From Martelella endophytica (GTDB taxonomy: Bacteria > Pseudomonadota > Alphaproteobacteria > Rhizobiales > Rhizobiaceae): a stretch of DNA of 64,000 nucleotides. The number at the start of each line of letters is the position of its first letter. The first letter of the stretch is position 1. The notes below the pieces were generated by a model. It made no database searches. It saw only the letters and a list, made by a program, of their open reading frames with translations, and was not told the origin of the DNA. The stretch spans positions 4,309,818 to 4,373,817 of the forward strand of contig NZ_CP010803.1 of the NCBI RefSeq assembly GCF_000960975.1. Direction: 5' to 3'. Below, one piece after another: positions 9,557 through 18,243 of this stretch. The position numbers and the translations under genes were made by a program.

Positions 9557-10624
9557 ATGCCTGAAATGGGACCGGTGGGTTCGCGACGCGCCGTCACCGT
9601 CGTCACATCGCTGATTTTCGTCATTCTGCTGCTGCTGGCGGTCCGCTGGGCTGGCGGGTTCCTGAAGCCCGTGGCGCTGGCGCTGTTCATCATCGCCGTC
9701 ACCTGGCCGATCAAGAACGCGCTGCAGAAATTCATGCCGCCGCTTCTGGCGCTCGCGGTAACCGTCATCGCCACCATCGTTGTCTTCATCGTCTTCACCA
9801 TGCTGGTCGTCTGGGGCTTCAGCCGCATGGCGACCTCTTTCATCAATGCGGCATGGCAGCTTCAGATCGCCTATCAGGATGCCGTCAAATGGCTGGGTGA
9901 CAACGGGATTTCGGTCGCAAGCTCGCTCAACGACGTCTTCAACGTCAGCCTGCTCGTGCGCACCATCCAGCAGGTGACCGGACAGGCCAGCACGACGCTC
10001 AGCTTCTGGCTGGTGGTACTCGCCTATGTCGTTCTCGGGCTCACCGAAGTCGACAAGCTGCGCGGCAAGCTCGGCGCCCTGCAGCAGCCAGATTTTGCCG
10101 CAACGCTGATCCGCATCGCCGACGACACCGCCAAGAAGTTCGGCCGCTACATGCTGGTGCGCACCGCGATGAGCGCCATGACCGGCCTGCTGTTCTGGGG
10201 CTCCGCCACCGTAACCGGCCTCGACTTTCCGGTCGAATGGGGCGTCATCGCCTTTGCGCTGAACTACATTCCGTTCATCGGCTCGGTGATCGCCACCGTC
10301 TTCCCCTCGCTCTACGGAGTGATCCAGTTCGAAAACTGGGAGACGGCCCTCGCCCTGTTCATCTGCCTCAATCTCATCCAGTTCATCATCGGCAACTATG
10401 TCGAGCCGATGGTTTCGGGCTCGACGCTGTCGATCTCGCCCTTCATCGTCGTGTTCTCAATCTTCTTCTGGACCTTCATGTGGGGCCTGTTCGGCACGTT
10501 TCTGGGCGTACCGATCACCATCGCCCTGCTCACCGTCTGCGAGCACATCCCGTCGCTGAACTGGGTTGCGGAAATCCTCGGCGGGCGACCGCGACGGCAC
10601 GAGCGTGTCGCCGCAGAGGCCTGA
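9557..10624 (+). CDS. AI-2E family transporter (PerM-like membrane protein)
   Basis: 355 residues with about seven to eight hydrophobic helices. The AI-2E/UPF0118 family features are visible: an N-terminal hairpin of helices, an amphipathic middle, and a C-terminal GTFLGVPITIALLT motif. Members export or exchange small molecules (TqsA, PerM) or Na+/H+, so the name is a family name rather than proof of autoinducer transport. The ATG at 9557 has AAGAG upstream; an overlapping out-of-frame ATG at 9553 encodes only a few residues. Its stop directly abuts the stop of the opposite-strand gene at 10625. Confidence 0.85.
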   Translation: MPEMGPVGSRRAVTVVTSLIFVILLLLAVRWAGGFLKPVALALFIIAVTWPIKNALQKFMPPLLALAVTVIATIVVFIVFTMLVVWGFSRMATSFINAAWQLQIAYQDAVKWLGDNGISVASSLNDVFNVSLLVRTIQQVTGQASTTLSFWLVVLAYVVLGLTEVDKLRGKLGALQQPDFAATLIRIADDTAKKFGRYMLVRTAMSAMTGLLFWGSATVTGLDFPVEWGVIAFALNYIPFIGSVIATVFPSLYGVIQFENWETALALFICLNLIQFIIGNYVEPMVSGSTLSISPFIVVFSIFFWTFMWGLFGTFLGVPITIALLTVCEHIPSLNWVAEILGGRPRRHERVAAEA

Positions 10625-11236
10625 TCACCACATGCTCTTTGCCGCGCGCTCCGGCCACTCGCGGTCATAGGCCTCGGCGTCGAACGCCGCAGCGCTTGCC
10701 TGCTTCGTCATCTCGCCCGCTGTCGGCAGCGCCTTCGGATCGACGACGCGTTCCGGGTCCCAGAGCCGCGCACGGATGATCGCCCGGGCGCACTGGAAAT
10801 AGACTTCGTTGATCGTGACGACGATGACGCTGCGGGGATGCCTGCCGTCCATCTCGAAGCTTTCGAGCAAGGCCGGCTCGATGGCGAGCACAGCCCGGCC
10901 ATTGATCCTCAACGCATTGTTCGAACCCGGCACCATGAACATCAGGGCCACCCGCGGATCGCGCACGATATTGGCGAGCGAGTCGACGCGATTGTTGCCG
11001 CGCCAGTCCGGCAACAGCACCGTCTTCTCGTCGGCAATGCGCACCACCGCCCCATCATCGCCGCGCGGCGAGCAGTCGAGCCCTTCCGGCCCGACGGTGG
11101 CAAGCGCCAGGAACGGCGATGCCTCGATCCAGCGCCGGTAGGCCGGCGTCAGGGCCGGCGTCACCTTGGCGAGCGAGGCCTCACCCGGTTCACCGTAAAG
11201 TGCTTTCAGCTCCGCAACGGTCTCGACAGTCTTCAT
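10625..11236 (-). CDS. PPOX-type FMN-binding flavoprotein (pyridoxamine 5'-phosphate oxidase family)
   Basis: 203 residues with a split-barrel flavin-binding core. Visible segments are FLALATVGPEGLDCSPRGD, RGNNRVDSLANI and RVALMFMVPGSNNALRINGRA, typical of the MSMEG_1061-like subgroup of pyridoxamine-phosphate-oxidase-related proteins. This subgroup is not the vitamin B6 enzyme; it is usually an FMN- or F420-type reductase of unknown substrate. It is followed upstream on the same strand by DUF971, 15 bases away, so the two may be co-transcribed. Confidence 0.82.
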   Translation of the reverse strand: MKTVETVAELKALYGEPGEASLAKVTPALTPAYRRWIEASPFLALATVGPEGLDCSPRGDDGAVVRIADEKTVLLPDWRGNNRVDSLANIVRDPRVALMFMVPGSNNALRINGRAVLAIEPALLESFEMDGRHPRSVIVVTINEVYFQCARAIIRARLWDPERVVDPKALPTAGEMTKQASAAAFDAEAYDREWPERAAKSMW

Positions 11237-11251
11237 ATCGCCCTCATCTGT

Positions 11252-11623
11252 TCAGCGCGGCCGTTCCGCCTTGTCACGGGTCATGCCCTTCTCGCTCAAT
11301 TCACGCTCGTAACCGGCAAACAGCACATCGCCATCCTCGCCGAGTTCGCGCAGATAGACCCAGGTGTAGATGCCGCTGTCGTGCATGTCGTCGAAGCCGA
11401 TGCGAACGGCATAATTGCCGGCGGGTCTTACCGTCATGATCTCGACATTGCGCTTGCCCGGCACCGTCACCTTCTGGTCCGGCCCATGCCCCTGCACTTC
11501 CGCTGACGGCGAAAGCACGCGCAGCATCTCGGCGGGAAGCGCATGGCGCGCGCCGTCTTCGAAAGTGACCGTCAGCGTACGGCGATCTTTGGAAACCCGG
11601 ATTTCGGTCGGTATTGCGGTCAT
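11252..11623 (-). CDS. DUF971 domain protein
   Basis: 123 residues, the length of stand-alone DUF971 (gamma-butyrobetaine hydroxylase-like N-terminal) proteins. Visible family features are a small beta-rich fold with TVTFEDGARHALPAEMLRV and a YAVRIGFDDMHDSGIYTW end. Related domains take part in iron-sulfur protein maturation (for example beside Mrp/ApbC), so a link to the neighbouring iron-sulfur enzyme MoaA is plausible but inferred. Strong GGGAGG before the ATG at 11623. Confidence 0.85.
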   Translation of the reverse strand: MTAIPTEIRVSKDRRTLTVTFEDGARHALPAEMLRVLSPSAEVQGHGPDQKVTVPGKRNVEIMTVRPAGNYAVRIGFDDMHDSGIYTWVYLRELGEDGDVLFAGYERELSEKGMTRDKAERPR

Positions 11624-11733
11624 GGGACCTCCCGATGGTGCGCGATGCAGTCATATCACGGCCAAGTGTTTTACACTTCCCTTGACGCTTGCCAAGCCTC
11701 GACACATGTTCAGGGTCAGTCAGGAGATGTGGC

Positions 11734-12774
11734 TTGAACATTCAACTCGCCGAAAGAAAAGTGGAAACCGCAGACCAGCCGATGATCGATCCCTTCGGCA
11801 GGACAATCAGCTATCTGCGCGTCTCGGTGACCGATCGCTGTGATTTCCGCTGCACCTACTGCATGGCGGAAAACATGACCTTTCTGCCCAAGCGAGACCT
11901 GCTCTCCCTGGAAGAACTCGAACGTCTCTGCAATGCCTTCATCGACAAGGGCGTGCGCAAGCTCCGGCTGACCGGCGGTGAGCCGCTGGTGCGCAAGAAT
12001 GTCATGCACCTCATCGAAGCGCTTGGCCGCCGCGTTTCCGACGGCGCGCTCGACGAACTGACGATGACCACCAACGGTTCGCAGCTCCACCGCTACGCAA
12101 CCGCCCTCCACGACGCCGGAATGCGCCGGATCAACGTCTCGCTCGACACGCTCGATCCCGACAAGTTCCACGCGATCACCCGCTGGGGCGATTTCGGCAA
12201 GGTGATGGAGGGGCTGGACGCCGCACAGGCGGCCGGGCTCAAGGTAAAGCTCAACGCGGTCGCTCTTTCCGGCGTCAACGACCACGAAATCCCCGATCTG
12301 ATTCGTTTCGCCCATGGCCGGGGTATGGACCTGACGCTGATCGAGGCCATGCCGCTCGGCGAAGTCGACCAGGATCGCTCCTCCCATTACCTGCCGCTAT
12401 CGAAGCTGCGCGGCGATCTCGGCCGCGAATTCACGCTTGAAGACATCCCGCTCGATACCGGCGGCCCGGCCCGCTATGCGCGCGTCACCGAAACCGGCGG
12501 CCGGATCGGCTTCATCACCCCGCTCTCCCACAATTTCTGTGCAAGCTGCAACCGGGTGCGGCTCACCTGCACCGGCATGCTCTACATGTGTCTCGGCCAG
12601 GACGACAATGCCGATTTCCGCAAGGTGCTGCGCGAAAACCCCGATGACGACGGCGTTCTCAAGGCCGCTATCGACGCCGCGATCGCGCGCAAACCCAAGG
12701 AACATAATTTCGAACTCGATGAGACCCACTCCCGCATCGCGGTCTCGCGGCACATGAGTGTTACCGGCGGGTAG
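11734..12774 (+). CDS. moaA: GTP 3',8-cyclase (molybdenum cofactor biosynthesis protein A)
   Basis: 346 residues from a TTG at 11734 that has a near-ideal AGGAG 7 bases upstream; the next in-frame ATG is at residue 17. The N-terminal radical-SAM cluster is C36-x3-C40-x2-C43 (CDFRCTYC), and the C-terminal cluster is C269, C272, C286. The protein ends in the required Gly-Gly (VTGG). MoaA converts GTP to 3',8-cyclo-GTP in the first step of molybdopterin synthesis. mobA follows 1 kb downstream, so this is a small molybdenum cofactor group. Confidence 0.96.
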   Translation: MNIQLAERKVETADQPMIDPFGRTISYLRVSVTDRCDFRCTYCMAENMTFLPKRDLLSLEELERLCNAFIDKGVRKLRLTGGEPLVRKNVMHLIEALGRRVSDGALDELTMTTNGSQLHRYATALHDAGMRRINVSLDTLDPDKFHAITRWGDFGKVMEGLDAAQAAGLKVKLNAVALSGVNDHEIPDLIRFAHGRGMDLTLIEAMPLGEVDQDRSSHYLPLSKLRGDLGREFTLEDIPLDTGGPARYARVTETGGRIGFITPLSHNFCASCNRVRLTCTGMLYMCLGQDDNADFRKVLRENPDDDGVLKAAIDAAIARKPKEHNFELDETHSRIAVSRHMSVTGG

Positions 12775-12846
12775 CCTCATCTGATCGAGATCACTTCCAA
12801 GTCTGCCCATTCGTCTATATGTACTTACTTCTTGTAACAGAGACGA

Positions 12847-13803
12847 ATGATGCGACTATCGCCCAATGTAACCGGCGCGCTGTTCATGATCGCGGCCATG
12901 GCCGCGTTCTCGATCAATGATGCCACCGTCAAGCTTCTGACAACCGAAATCGGCATCGGCCAGATCATGTTCGTGCGTGGACTGATCCTCTCCATCTTTG
13001 CGGTCGGCATCGCCTGGCGCAGCCGCGTCCTTTCCCGGCTCGGGGCGATGTTCGATATCAGGGTCGGGCTGCGCAGCTGCTGCGAACTGGTGGCGGCGAT
13101 CGCTTTCCTCGAGGCGCTGAAGCAGATGCCGCTCGCCAATGCGGCCGCGATCATCCAGTGTCTTCCGCTCGCCGTCACGCTCGGGGCGGCGCTGTTCATG
13201 GGCGAGCCCGTCGGCTGGCGCCGCTGGAGCGCGATCATCGTCGGCTTCATCGGCGTGATGATCATCATCAAGCCGGGCCCGGACGGTTTCGAGCAAGGTG
13301 CGGTCTTCGCTGTGGTGGCAATGCTGGCGGCATCCGGGCGCGACCTCCTCACCAAGACGATCCGTACCGACATCCCCGCCATCATCATCACGCTCGGGAC
13401 CGCTCTGACGCTCACGATCGGCGGGGCCATTCTCGGATCGATCGAGCAGGACTGGAGCATGATGTCGCTGCCGATCACCGCGAAGCTCCTGCTTGCGGCA
13501 CTGTTTCTGCTGTCGGGCTACCAGTTCCTGGTATTCGCCGTGCGGCTCGGCGATATCTCCTATATTGCGCCGTTCCGCTATGCGGGCCTGATCTGGGCGA
13601 CGCTTCTCGGCATGCTGCTGTTTTCAGCCTATCCCGGCCCGAATGTCCTCGTCGGTGGCGCGATCGTCGTCGTTGCCGGCCTCTATTCCTTCTATCGCGA
13701 ACGCAAGCGCGTCGCGCAGGGTAACCTCGCGCCGGAAACGCTGGTGCCGGCGGCGCGCGGCACCGTCGTGGTGCCACCGGATGAAGACGGGAAAGGACCA
13801 TGA
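12847..13803 (+). CDS. DMT superfamily (EamA) transporter
   Basis: 318 residues with ten hydrophobic helices in two EamA repeats, a drug/metabolite exporter fold. Visible segments are AAFSINDATVK near the N-terminus and FRYAGLIWATLLG in the second repeat. The C-terminal tail (about 30 residues) is cytoplasmic and proline-rich. The start has two adjacent ATG codons (12847, 12850). It overlaps mobA by 4 bases (ATGA), so the two are translationally coupled; the substrate is unknown. Confidence 0.85.
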   Translation: MMRLSPNVTGALFMIAAMAAFSINDATVKLLTTEIGIGQIMFVRGLILSIFAVGIAWRSRVLSRLGAMFDIRVGLRSCCELVAAIAFLEALKQMPLANAAAIIQCLPLAVTLGAALFMGEPVGWRRWSAIIVGFIGVMIIIKPGPDGFEQGAVFAVVAMLAASGRDLLTKTIRTDIPAIIITLGTALTLTIGGAILGSIEQDWSMMSLPITAKLLLAALFLLSGYQFLVFAVRLGDISYIAPFRYAGLIWATLLGMLLFSAYPGPNVLVGGAIVVVAGLYSFYRERKRVAQGNLAPETLVPAARGTVVVPPDEDGKGP

Positions 13804-14420
13804 GCGACTGCGGCCTTCCCGCTGTCATTCTCGCAGGCGGACAGTCGCGGCGGATGGGCACCGACAAGGCAAGGCTGCGCATCGCCGGCCGGACGCTTCT
13901 GGACCACGCCATCGCTCGGCTTTCGCCGCATGTGGGCCCGATGGTCATCAGCCGCCACACGGCAGACATCAACCCTCCGGATGGCATCGGCCTGGTCACC
14001 GATGAAGGCACGGATTTCGACGGACCGCTTGCCGGCATTGCGGCAGCACTCTGCCGCTTTCGCGGCGAACCGGCCACCCATATGCTGTCCATCGCGGTCG
14101 ACAGTCCCTTCTTCCCGAGGGATATTTCGCACCGGCTGAGCGCCGGCTTCATCGATGGCGGCAATATCGCAATTGCCGCCTGCGAAGGTCACAGACATCC
14201 CGCCTTCGGCATCTGGCCGATCGACCTTGCCGAGTCACTCGCGGACCATCTTCGGGAGGGCGGCAGCCGCCGGATGACGGATGTCATCGAACGCTATCCC
14301 CATATCACGGTCGAGTTCCCGATGGTCAGCACACCGCTCGGGGCAGTCGACCCGTTCTTCAACATCAACACGCCGGCAGATCTCGATCGCGCCCGCGAGC
14401 TCGCGCCGCACCTTTCTTGA
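13800..14420 (+). CDS. mobA: molybdenum cofactor guanylyltransferase
   Basis: 206 residues. The nucleotidyltransferase signature LAGGQSRRMGTDKA lies near residue 10-24, followed by the FDGPLAGIAAAL segment and the acidic metal-binding AVDSPFF motif. MobA attaches GMP to molybdopterin to make the bis-MGD cofactor used by DMSO-reductase-family enzymes such as formate dehydrogenase and nitrate reductase. The start overlaps the stop of the DMT transporter by four bases, which is unusual company for mobA but indicates one mRNA with moaA nearby upstream. Confidence 0.93.
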   Translation: MSDCGLPAVILAGGQSRRMGTDKARLRIAGRTLLDHAIARLSPHVGPMVISRHTADINPPDGIGLVTDEGTDFDGPLAGIAAALCRFRGEPATHMLSIAVDSPFFPRDISHRLSAGFIDGGNIAIAACEGHRHPAFGIWPIDLAESLADHLREGGSRRMTDVIERYPHITVEFPMVSTPLGAVDPFFNINTPADLDRARELAPHLS

Positions 14421-14498
14421 AACACCCTTTTGCGGTTGCGCCGGGGCGAGCAGCAGCGTAGAGCGTGCGCTCAATCCTCAATGGCCGAGACGAGACCC

Positions 14499-15320
14499 AT
14501 GGCAGGCAAGATCAACGAAAAGAAACTGGCGAAGGCCTACAATCAGGCCCTGGCGCTGGAAAAGGCCGGGGATTTCGCAGCCGCCGCCGAAGCCTATCGC
14601 GCCGTGCTGGCGCTCGACCCGGACGATCATGGCGGCGCGGCCGTCCGCCTTGCCGCCATCGGCCACGGCGAGGCCCCGTTGAAGGCGCCCGATGCCTATG
14701 TCGAGACCCTGTTCGACCAGCATGCCGACGATTTCGAGGACATCCTTGTCGAACAGCTCGGCTATTGCGTGCCGATGATCGTACGCCAGCGTTTCCAGTC
14801 GCTGGAACTCGGCGGTTTCAAGCGCATGCTCGATCTCGGCTGCGGCACCGGCCTTGCCGGCACGGCGCTGCGCGACATGGCCGATGACATCACCGGACTC
14901 GACCTTTCGGAGAACATGGTCAGCATCGCCTATGACAAGGAGGTCTACGACACCCTGTTCGTGGCCGAGGTCGTCGACTTCCTGCAGGAAAACGAGGAGG
15001 AGGCGTTCGACCTCGTCGTTGCCGCAGACGTATTGCCCTATCTCGGCGCGCTCGAGCCCATTTTTGCCGGCGCAGCGGCCAATATGCAAAAGGGCGGCAC
15101 ATTCGCCTTCTCAGCAGAGACACTCCCCGATGATGCCCTGAAGGGGCGCGGTTACACCGTCGGCCCGCATCACCGTTTCGGTCACAGCCTCGCCTACATT
15201 TCGAACGCACTTGCGGAGGCTGGTTTCGAAACCCTCGAAGTCACCGACATCAATGTCCGTTTCGAAGACGGCCAGCCGACGCCCGGTTATCTGGTGATCG
15301 CACGCTACGCGCCGTCGTGA
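14499..15320 (+). CDS. TPR-containing SAM-dependent methyltransferase
   Basis: 273 residues from the ATG at 14499 (an in-frame ATG at 14481 is possible). Residues 1-60 form TPR-like helices with an AAAEAYRAVLALDPDD repeat. The methyltransferase domain shows LDLGCGTGLAG (motif I), GLDLSENM (post-I) and FDLVVAADVLPYLG. It resembles predicted small-molecule or protein methyltransferases of unclear target. The 3' end overlaps the opposite-strand yidD by 16 bases. Confidence 0.82.
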   Translation: MAGKINEKKLAKAYNQALALEKAGDFAAAAEAYRAVLALDPDDHGGAAVRLAAIGHGEAPLKAPDAYVETLFDQHADDFEDILVEQLGYCVPMIVRQRFQSLELGGFKRMLDLGCGTGLAGTALRDMADDITGLDLSENMVSIAYDKEVYDTLFVAEVVDFLQENEEEAFDLVVAADVLPYLGALEPIFAGAAANMQKGGTFAFSAETLPDDALKGRGYTVGPHHRFGHSLAYISNALAEAGFETLEVTDINVRFEDGQPTPGYLVIARYAPS

Positions 15321-15652
15321 CGCCGGCCCGCCTCCAGATAACGCCACGGCAGATACCACCGCCAGCGCGGTTCGAGTAGCTCCGGGACAGGATCGAAACC
15401 CGATGTCCCTCCCGGCCCGCAGCGGCCGACGCGAAACAGCGTCAGGAAACCGCCGGCCCAGAGGCCATGGCGGGCGATCGCCTCGTATCCATATTCCGAA
15501 CAGGTTGGCAAATGCCGGCAGGATTGGCCGATAAGGCTGGAAAAGGTGAGCTGGTAGGCGCGGATGAAGCCAAGGCCGAGGAGCCGACCCGGCGTCTTGC
15601 GAAACGGCCCCTGCCAGTTGCGCGAGGCGGCCGGGTGGCCACTCTCACACAT
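15305..15652 (-). CDS. yidD: membrane protein insertion efficiency factor YidD
   Basis: 115 residues with the compact YidD core: IRAYQLTFSSLIGQSCRHLPTCSEYGYEAI and the RVGRCGPGGTSGFDPVP segment with conserved cysteines. YidD helps YidC insert membrane proteins. It is usually beside rnpA and yidC, but in rhizobia it is found next to an IscU-like gene, as here, where its start overlaps the preceding stop by 8 bases. The N-terminal 20 residues are poorly conserved, so the true start may be a little further in. Confidence 0.92.
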   Translation of the reverse strand: MCESGHPAASRNWQGPFRKTPGRLLGLGFIRAYQLTFSSLIGQSCRHLPTCSEYGYEAIARHGLWAGGFLTLFRVGRCGPGGTSGFDPVPELLEPRWRWYLPWRYLEAGRRHDGA

Positions 15653-16103
15653 TGGCCGTTCCGGCCGGCTGAGGCACCGCCTCGCCTTCGGCCATGTCGA
15701 GCGCTTTCACCGTCGCCTCGAAGGTCAGCATCACCGAGCCGTGGCGCGCGGGATAATCCCTGACCGGCAGCAGACAGCGCATCTCCTCGAAGCGGCCTTC
15801 CGGCCCTTCGCCCCCCGCCTTCAGCATTGCCCGCATCGCCTCGCGCGCGGCGCGGATCTCCCCCGGAGTGGCGCCAATAACCGTTTCGGCCATGATCGCC
15901 GCGGATGCCTGGCCGAGGGCACAGGCCTTGAGCTCGTGGGAAAAATCGCTGACGCGACCATCGGTCAGCTTGAGATAGACGGTGAGGCGCGAACCGCAGA
16001 GCTTGGAATGGGCCGGCGCCATGCCGTCGGCATCCTCTAGCGCGCCAAGCCGGGTCACGTTGCCGGCATGTTGCAGAATTCGGGCTGAGTAGATGTCGTC
16101 CAT
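15645..16103 (-). CDS. iron-sulfur cluster assembly scaffold-like protein (NifU/IscU N-terminal family)
   Basis: 152 residues from the ATG at 16103 ([10 protein letters not shown], the usual family start; an upstream GTG at 16127 would add eight residues). Three cysteines sit at scaffold-like positions: C36 (KLCGSRL), C61 (KACALGQAS) and C110 (EMRCLLPV), and the GQASAAIM stretch matches IscU/SufU. These proteins assemble or deliver 2Fe-2S/4Fe-4S clusters. It is co-transcribed with yidD downstream. Confidence 0.87.
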   Translation of the reverse strand: MDDIYSARILQHAGNVTRLGALEDADGMAPAHSKLCGSRLTVYLKLTDGRVSDFSHELKACALGQASAAIMAETVIGATPGEIRAAREAMRAMLKAGGEGPEGRFEEMRCLLPVRDYPARHGSVMLTFEATVKALDMAEGEAVPQPAGTANV

Positions 16104-16236
16104 GGCGTTTCCAGCGGCGTTCGTCACTAAGTGTGGTTACAGGAAAACATGGGCGTGCGGCAAGGCCGGGGCAAGAGGCGACGATTGCAAGAAGGGACGC
16201 GGCGGGCTATCACATCGCCCGCAGACAGGAAAAACC

Positions 16237-16686
16237 ATGCTCCAATTCGAAAAGCCGCCGCAGGACAAGGCCCTGCTTGATGAAGCGAAAACCTTCACCC
16301 CGCGTTTCGACGCGCACGGCCTCGTCACCGCCGTCGTGGTCGACGCGCGCGATAATGCCGTGCTGATGCTTGCGCACATGAATGCCGAGGCGCTGGCGCT
16401 GACGATCGAGACCGGATTTGCCCACTACTTCAGCCGTTCGCGCGGCAATATCTGGAAGAAGGGCGAGACCTCCGGCAACCTGCAGCGCGTGACCGAGGTT
16501 CTGGCCGATTGCGACCAGGATGCCGTGCTCCTGAAGGTGGCCATGGAAGGCCATGACGCGGCCTGCCACACCGGCCGCCGCTCCTGCTTCTACCGCAAGG
16601 TCAGCGTCAGGGACGGCGCCGCCGTGCTCGACAGCATCGACGACAACCGCGCCTTCGATCCGCAGGCGGTCTACGGCAAGTCCTGA
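16237..16686 (+). CDS. hisI: phosphoribosyl-AMP cyclohydrolase
   Basis: 149 residues from the ATG at 16237 with AGGA upstream. Family motifs are [16 protein letters not shown] at the N-terminus, [16 protein letters not shown], and C-terminal cysteines in [10 protein letters not shown] and [11 protein letters not shown] that bind zinc. HisI performs the third step of histidine synthesis. It stands alone here rather than with hisE or folE. It is divergent from the iron-sulfur scaffold gene across 133 bases. Confidence 0.96.
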   Translation: MLQFEKPPQDKALLDEAKTFTPRFDAHGLVTAVVVDARDNAVLMLAHMNAEALALTIETGFAHYFSRSRGNIWKKGETSGNLQRVTEVLADCDQDAVLLKVAMEGHDAACHTGRRSCFYRKVSVRDGAAVLDSIDDNRAFDPQAVYGKS

Positions 16687-16693
16687 TCCGGGC

Positions 16694-17128
16694 TCAGCCC
16701 GCGATATAGGACTTGATGTGCTCCGCTTCCTGCTCGACCTCGCGGATGCGGGACTTCACCGCGTCACCGATCGAGATGATGCCCGAAAGCCGACCCTCGG
16801 TCTCGACCGGCACATGGCGAAAATGCCGCTCGGTCATCACCTGCATCAGTTCGTTGACCGTGGTTCCCTCCTCGCAGCGATAGACCTTCTCGGTCATCTC
16901 CTGGGAGACTGGCGTGGTGAGTGTCGCGGCCCCATGCTTGGCGATGGCGCCGACCAGGTCGCGTTCGGTGAAGATGCCGGCGATCTTGTTGTCGGCGCTG
17001 ACGATCACCACAGCGCCGATCCGGTTCTGGTGCAGGATCGACGCCATTTCGGCAATCGGTGTTCCCGCCGGCGCGGTCACGACCGCACGCCCCTTCTGAT
17101 CAAGTATCATTCTGACCGTAATCGCCAT
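16694..17128 (-). CDS. CBS-domain pair protein
   Basis: 144 residues comprising two CBS domains (about 9-60 and 75-130). Visible elements are PIAEMASILHQNRIGAVVIV, IAGIFTERDLV and MTERHFRHVPVETEG. Stand-alone CBS pairs bind adenosyl ligands and act as energy sensors or regulatory modules. The ATG at 17128 has a strong GAGGAGG. The protein is encoded next to the rhomboid gene on the same strand with 104 bases between. Confidence 0.88.
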   Translation of the reverse strand: MAITVRMILDQKGRAVVTAPAGTPIAEMASILHQNRIGAVVIVSADNKIAGIFTERDLVGAIAKHGAATLTTPVSQEMTEKVYRCEEGTTVNELMQVMTERHFRHVPVETEGRLSGIISIGDAVKSRIREVEQEAEHIKSYIAG

Positions 17129-17232
17129 GGAAACCTCCTCGTTCACGGCTCGCGCCCGCCTCCTCCGCAGGCGCCTGCCGGAATGGTGCATGAGGTGTCC
17201 CGCGATTGCAAGCTTGCGACGGTCCGGGGGTG

Positions 17233-17958
17233 TCAATAGCCGAGCGTGTGCGGCAGCTTCACGTCGAACAGCGGAAAGGCGAGAAAGCCGAAAAGGAAAC
17301 CGCCAATATGGGCCTGCCAGGCAATCTCACCGGCACTAACACCGGCAAGGCTGACACCGACGGCCACCAGCAGATTGCCGAGAAGCCAGATGATGACGAA
17401 GGCGCGGGCGGTGCGATCGGCAAAGACCTCCGGGATGGTCAGGCGCCGGTTGAGATGGGCATAGGGCGAGAGCCCGCCGCGGCCGGCAAAGGCAAACCGG
17501 CAGGCCGCTCCCATATAGGCGGAAACGACGCCGGAAGCCCCAATCAGCACTGCGACGGCGCCCCAGTCGACGGCGGCGAAGAAGAAGGCGGAGGCTGCAG
17601 CGCTCGTCACCCAGAGGGCGAGAAAGCGCACGGCTCCGATCCGCCGCGCGACCGGCGCGCCAAAGATCGCCAGCCAGAGCGAATTGAAAATGATGTGAGC
17701 CCAGCCGCCATGCAGAAGCGAATAGGTGACCGGCGACCAGAGCCAGGCCAGGTCCTGCTCGCCGAGCGGATGAACGTAACGCGCAGGCATGAAGCCGAAA
17801 TCGCGCCAGACGATCAAGTTCGTCGCATAGCTGAGAAAATATTCCTGCACCAGGAAGATCGCGAACAGGATGCCGAGCGCCGACAGCACCGCCCCCGGCA
17901 GATTGACCGGCGGATTGCGCGGTGGGCGGGTCGGGTTACCGGCTTGCGGTGTGCGCAT
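17233..17958 (-). CDS. rhomboid family intramembrane serine protease
   Basis: 241 residues with six predicted transmembrane segments. The catalytic dyad is visible: Ser142 in GASG and His217 in AHIGG. It also has the conserved HIIFNSLWL helix that carries the rhomboid HxxxN motif. The start ATG at 17958 has GGAGG 6 bases upstream; longer in-frame N-termini lack support. Rhomboids cleave membrane proteins within the bilayer; the substrate is unknown. Confidence 0.9.
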   Translation of the reverse strand: MRTPQAGNPTRPPRNPPVNLPGAVLSALGILFAIFLVQEYFLSYATNLIVWRDFGFMPARYVHPLGEQDLAWLWSPVTYSLLHGGWAHIIFNSLWLAIFGAPVARRIGAVRFLALWVTSAAASAFFFAAVDWGAVAVLIGASGVVSAYMGAACRFAFAGRGGLSPYAHLNRRLTIPEVFADRTARAFVIIWLLGNLLVAVGVSLAGVSAGEIAWQAHIGGFLFGFLAFPLFDVKLPHTLGY

Positions 17959-18115
17959 AAGGTTGCCTCCTGTTCGCGACCTGCTTATCCGATACGAACG
18001 CCCTTGAAAAGCGCGTGCGGTAAGGGTTACACATTGGTCATGTAGGGGGGCGACGCACACCGTGCTTCCGTCTTCGGGGAATTGATCGCTAAAAGCCGCG
18101 GACAGCTTGAAAAGC

Positions 18116-18132
18116 TTAAATGAATGTTAACC
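18116..18132 (+). promoter_or_regulatory. CtrA-like binding site upstream of D-Ala-D-Ala carboxypeptidase
   Basis: TTAA, seven bases, TTAACC at 18116-18132, an exact match to the alphaproteobacterial CtrA full-site pattern TTAA-N7-TTAA. It lies 111 bases before the ATG at 18244, in the 285-base divergent gap to the rhomboid gene. Confidence 0.5.
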
Positions 18133-18243
18133 GCAAAGTGATGAGACTAACCGGCAGTCTAGCCTCGCTGGCGCCGGACCGGTAACATCCGTTCACGGCT
18201 TTGCCAGGAACAACAACCGCCAGATTTCGCAAGAGTTTATCGA

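Noticed and set aside
12781..12794. TGAT-N4-ATCA resembling a FixK/FNR box before the DMT-mobA genes
   Set aside because: Only 8 of 10 positions match and both outer bases are wrong, so it is not distinguishable from chance.
16104..16236. Absence of folE next to hisI
   Set aside because: From memory, some rhizobia have folE in this position, but I cannot verify the order in relatives, so no loss is claimed.
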